Assembly: GCF_000143415.4 (NCBI RefSeq)
Contig: NW_003314301.1
Span: forward strand, 716,336 to 780,335
Direction of reading: 5' to 3'
DNA length: 64,000 nt
From: Selaginella moellendorffii
Lineage: Eukaryota > Streptophyta > Lycopodiopsida > Selaginellales > Selaginellaceae
The position numbers and the translations under genes were made by a program. Positions 62,774 through 64,000 of the stretch are shown here, in pieces. Position 1 is the stretch's first letter. Each line of letters begins with the position of its first letter. Below the pieces are notes generated by a model. The model was not told the origin of the DNA. It worked only from the letters and a program-made list of their open reading frames with translations, and made no database searches.

Positions 62774-64000
62774 TGAATTTGCTTGTTTTCACTCTAATAT
62801 CTTTGGGCTTGCTTGTAGTTACCTGGAGAATGTCATTGTCCCACGCCGCCCTCGCTCCTCCTCGCGGCAACAAATGGACGATGTTAGGGCCATTGACAGA
62901 CAAAAAATTGGGCCATAAACGGACGGATATTGGGCCATAAATGGACGGACTTAGGATAAGTTTAGACTTTTGGTAATGAGCGGTTTTTAAGATTTTGTGA
63001 GTAGTTTTTTCTAAAAATTAGTTTATAAGCAGTAAATCATATAAACTTTTATATTATACCTTTACGTACAAAAATTATATTTAATAAATGAATTCTTACA
63101 TTATTTTATTAACCCTGGCGGAAATTGGGCCCGTTACCCTAATGTGGTTCCACAGGAAGAACAGCATGTTGTTCCTCTGGATAAGCACATTTTCGGCATG
63201 GAAGAGACGCTGGAGCGGGTTGTATCAGACTTGCTGAGGTCCCCTGCAAGCAGCAAGTGGGTTGGAGTCCATGGAGCAGGAGGTGCTGGAAAAACACTCC
63301 TGGCCAAACGAGTATGTGACAACGATCAAGTCAAGGGGTGTTTTGATCCAGTTTTGTGGCTAACATTCGGTCAGTCGGTTCAGGTACGTTCCTTAAGCGT
63401 ATAATGCAACATATTGAGGGGCTATGGTTGTATCTCCTCAGGTGGAAGCAAAGCAACACGAACTTGCCAAAAGAATCGGACTAGAAGGTGATCAGATCAG
63501 CAATGAAACACTGGGGAGGGGGCTTGTTGGGAAGAGATGCTTGCTGGTGTTGGATGATGTCTGGAAGTCCATCCATTTGGATCTCTTGGATGTGGTGCAA
63601 GAGAATGGAAGCAAGATCTTCATTACCACTCGAAAACGTGATGTGCTTGACAGTAGAGGTGCAATCAAAACCGAAATGGGGCTCTTGGGAAAGGAGGACA
63701 GCATGAAGTTGTTCGCAGTCCACGCATTCCCAAACCAAAATCATGCTCAAGTCAGCAAGGCAGTGGTGGAGCAAGTTGTGGAAAAGTGTGGGGGGCTTCC
63801 ACTGGTCTTGAAGGTAATTGGCAGAAGAATGGCAGCCACACAAGATTGGGACTATGTTCTGAGCAAACTCAAGGATCAGCAACTTCTTGCTCTTGATGAG
63901 GAACAACAGGTACTGCACCGACTCAAGCTGGGTTATGATGCATTGTTGCCTCTTCGCATCCAGCAGCACTTTCTCTTCTTTGCAGCGTTTCCAGAAGACT

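Larger units (their letters stand above)
59987..63139 (+). mobile_element. Pogo-like (Tc1/mariner superfamily) DNA transposon, 3153 bp
   Basis: The left end GGGTAACAGGCCCAATT and the reverse complement of the right end GGGTAACGGGCCCAATT form imperfect terminal inverted repeats of about 28 bp, with about 5 mismatches. The element is flanked on both sides by the dinucleotide TA (59985-59986 and 63140-63141), the target duplication of Tc1/mariner elements. It carries a transposase with pogo-type HTH and DDE domain. Near the right end, TTGGGCCATAAA(C/T)GGACGGA is repeated (about 62911-62952), likely a subterminal transposase-binding site. It sits inside the coding exon of an NLR gene. Confidence 0.93.
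59501..64000 (+). pseudogene. RPW8-NB-ARC (RNL-type) immune receptor, interrupted by a transposon; 3' end beyond window
   Basis: Exon 1 is 59501-59802. Exon 2 is 59862-63383 and is interrupted by the element at 59987-63139. Exon 3 starts at 63442 and runs off the window. Exon 1 and the start of exon 2 encode an RPW8-like coiled-coil domain (AVKEVIRLARSAIHCKEKCSELEDSL, LDTWLKALQAKVEEARPLVLEC). After the element comes the NB-ARC: P-loop GAGGAGKT, kinase-2 LLVLDDVW, RNBS-B KIFITTRKRDV, GLPL as CGGLPLVLKVIG and RNBS-D-like FLFFAAFPED. Leaving out the element and one TA, exon 2 reads on in frame through the site (PSNVVPQEEQ). RNLs are helper NLRs that can form calcium channels at the plasma membrane. 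As it stands the gene cannot make a full receptor. Confidence 0.85.

Overview
The window is nuclear DNA from a vascular plant, most probably the lycophyte Selaginella moellendorffii or a close relative. Supporting signs are many PPR (pentatricopeptide repeat) loci, four of them intact and intronless; very short introns of about 50-90 bp in the other genes; plant-only families (JAZ/TIFY, DPE2, GT37 fucosyltransferase, RPW8-type NLR, dirigent); plant-type tRNAs; and GC-balanced gene islands separated by very AT-rich spacers. No database search was possible, so family names rest on motifs read by eye.

1-17.5 kb is a decayed tandem array built from four genes: a small protein kinase (K), a GT37 fucosyltransferase (F), a PPR protein (P) and a D-cysteine desulfhydrase-like PLP enzyme (D). 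The right-hand set (K 8.7 kb, F 10.3 kb, P 12.2 kb, D 15.8 kb) has intact reading frames. The left-hand set (D 1.2 kb, K 2.9 kb, F 4.0 kb, P 5.4 kb) is entirely pseudogenic, and its F copy is scrambled by nested inversions. An AT-rich secreted bulb-lectin gene lies between the two sets.

17.9-33.8 kb carries a non-RD LRR receptor kinase, an intron-containing tRNA-Tyr, a Fic-domain protein, a mitochondrial dicarboxylate carrier, TRM1 tRNA methyltransferase, a head-to-head PPR pair, a ubiquitin-specific protease and a secreted dirigent-like protein.

34.0-49.4 kb carries a Crinkler-like P-loop NTPase/nuclease-fold protein, the cytosolic glucanotransferase DPE2, a long PPR gene, tRNA-His, a YjbQ-family protein, two adjacent orphan TALE-like homeobox genes, and a JAZ repressor that keeps the regulatory Jas intron.

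50-53.9 kb is AT-rich and nearly gene-free, with a direct repeat pair that may mark a non-autonomous element. 53.9-59.1 kb holds CENP-X/MHF2, a frameshifted PPR pseudogene and a damaged ZIP4/SPO22-like meiotic gene.

59.5-64.0 kb is an RPW8-NB-ARC immune receptor whose coding exon is split by a 3.15-kb pogo-like DNA transposon with TA target duplication. The NLR reading frame is continuous across the empty site. The element's own transposase carries one in-frame TGA.

The genes are mostly independent housekeeping, RNA-processing and defence loci. The interesting biology is in genome dynamics (scrambled tandem copy, transposon in an NLR exon) and in rare plant families (Crinkler-like, Fic, orphan homeodomains).
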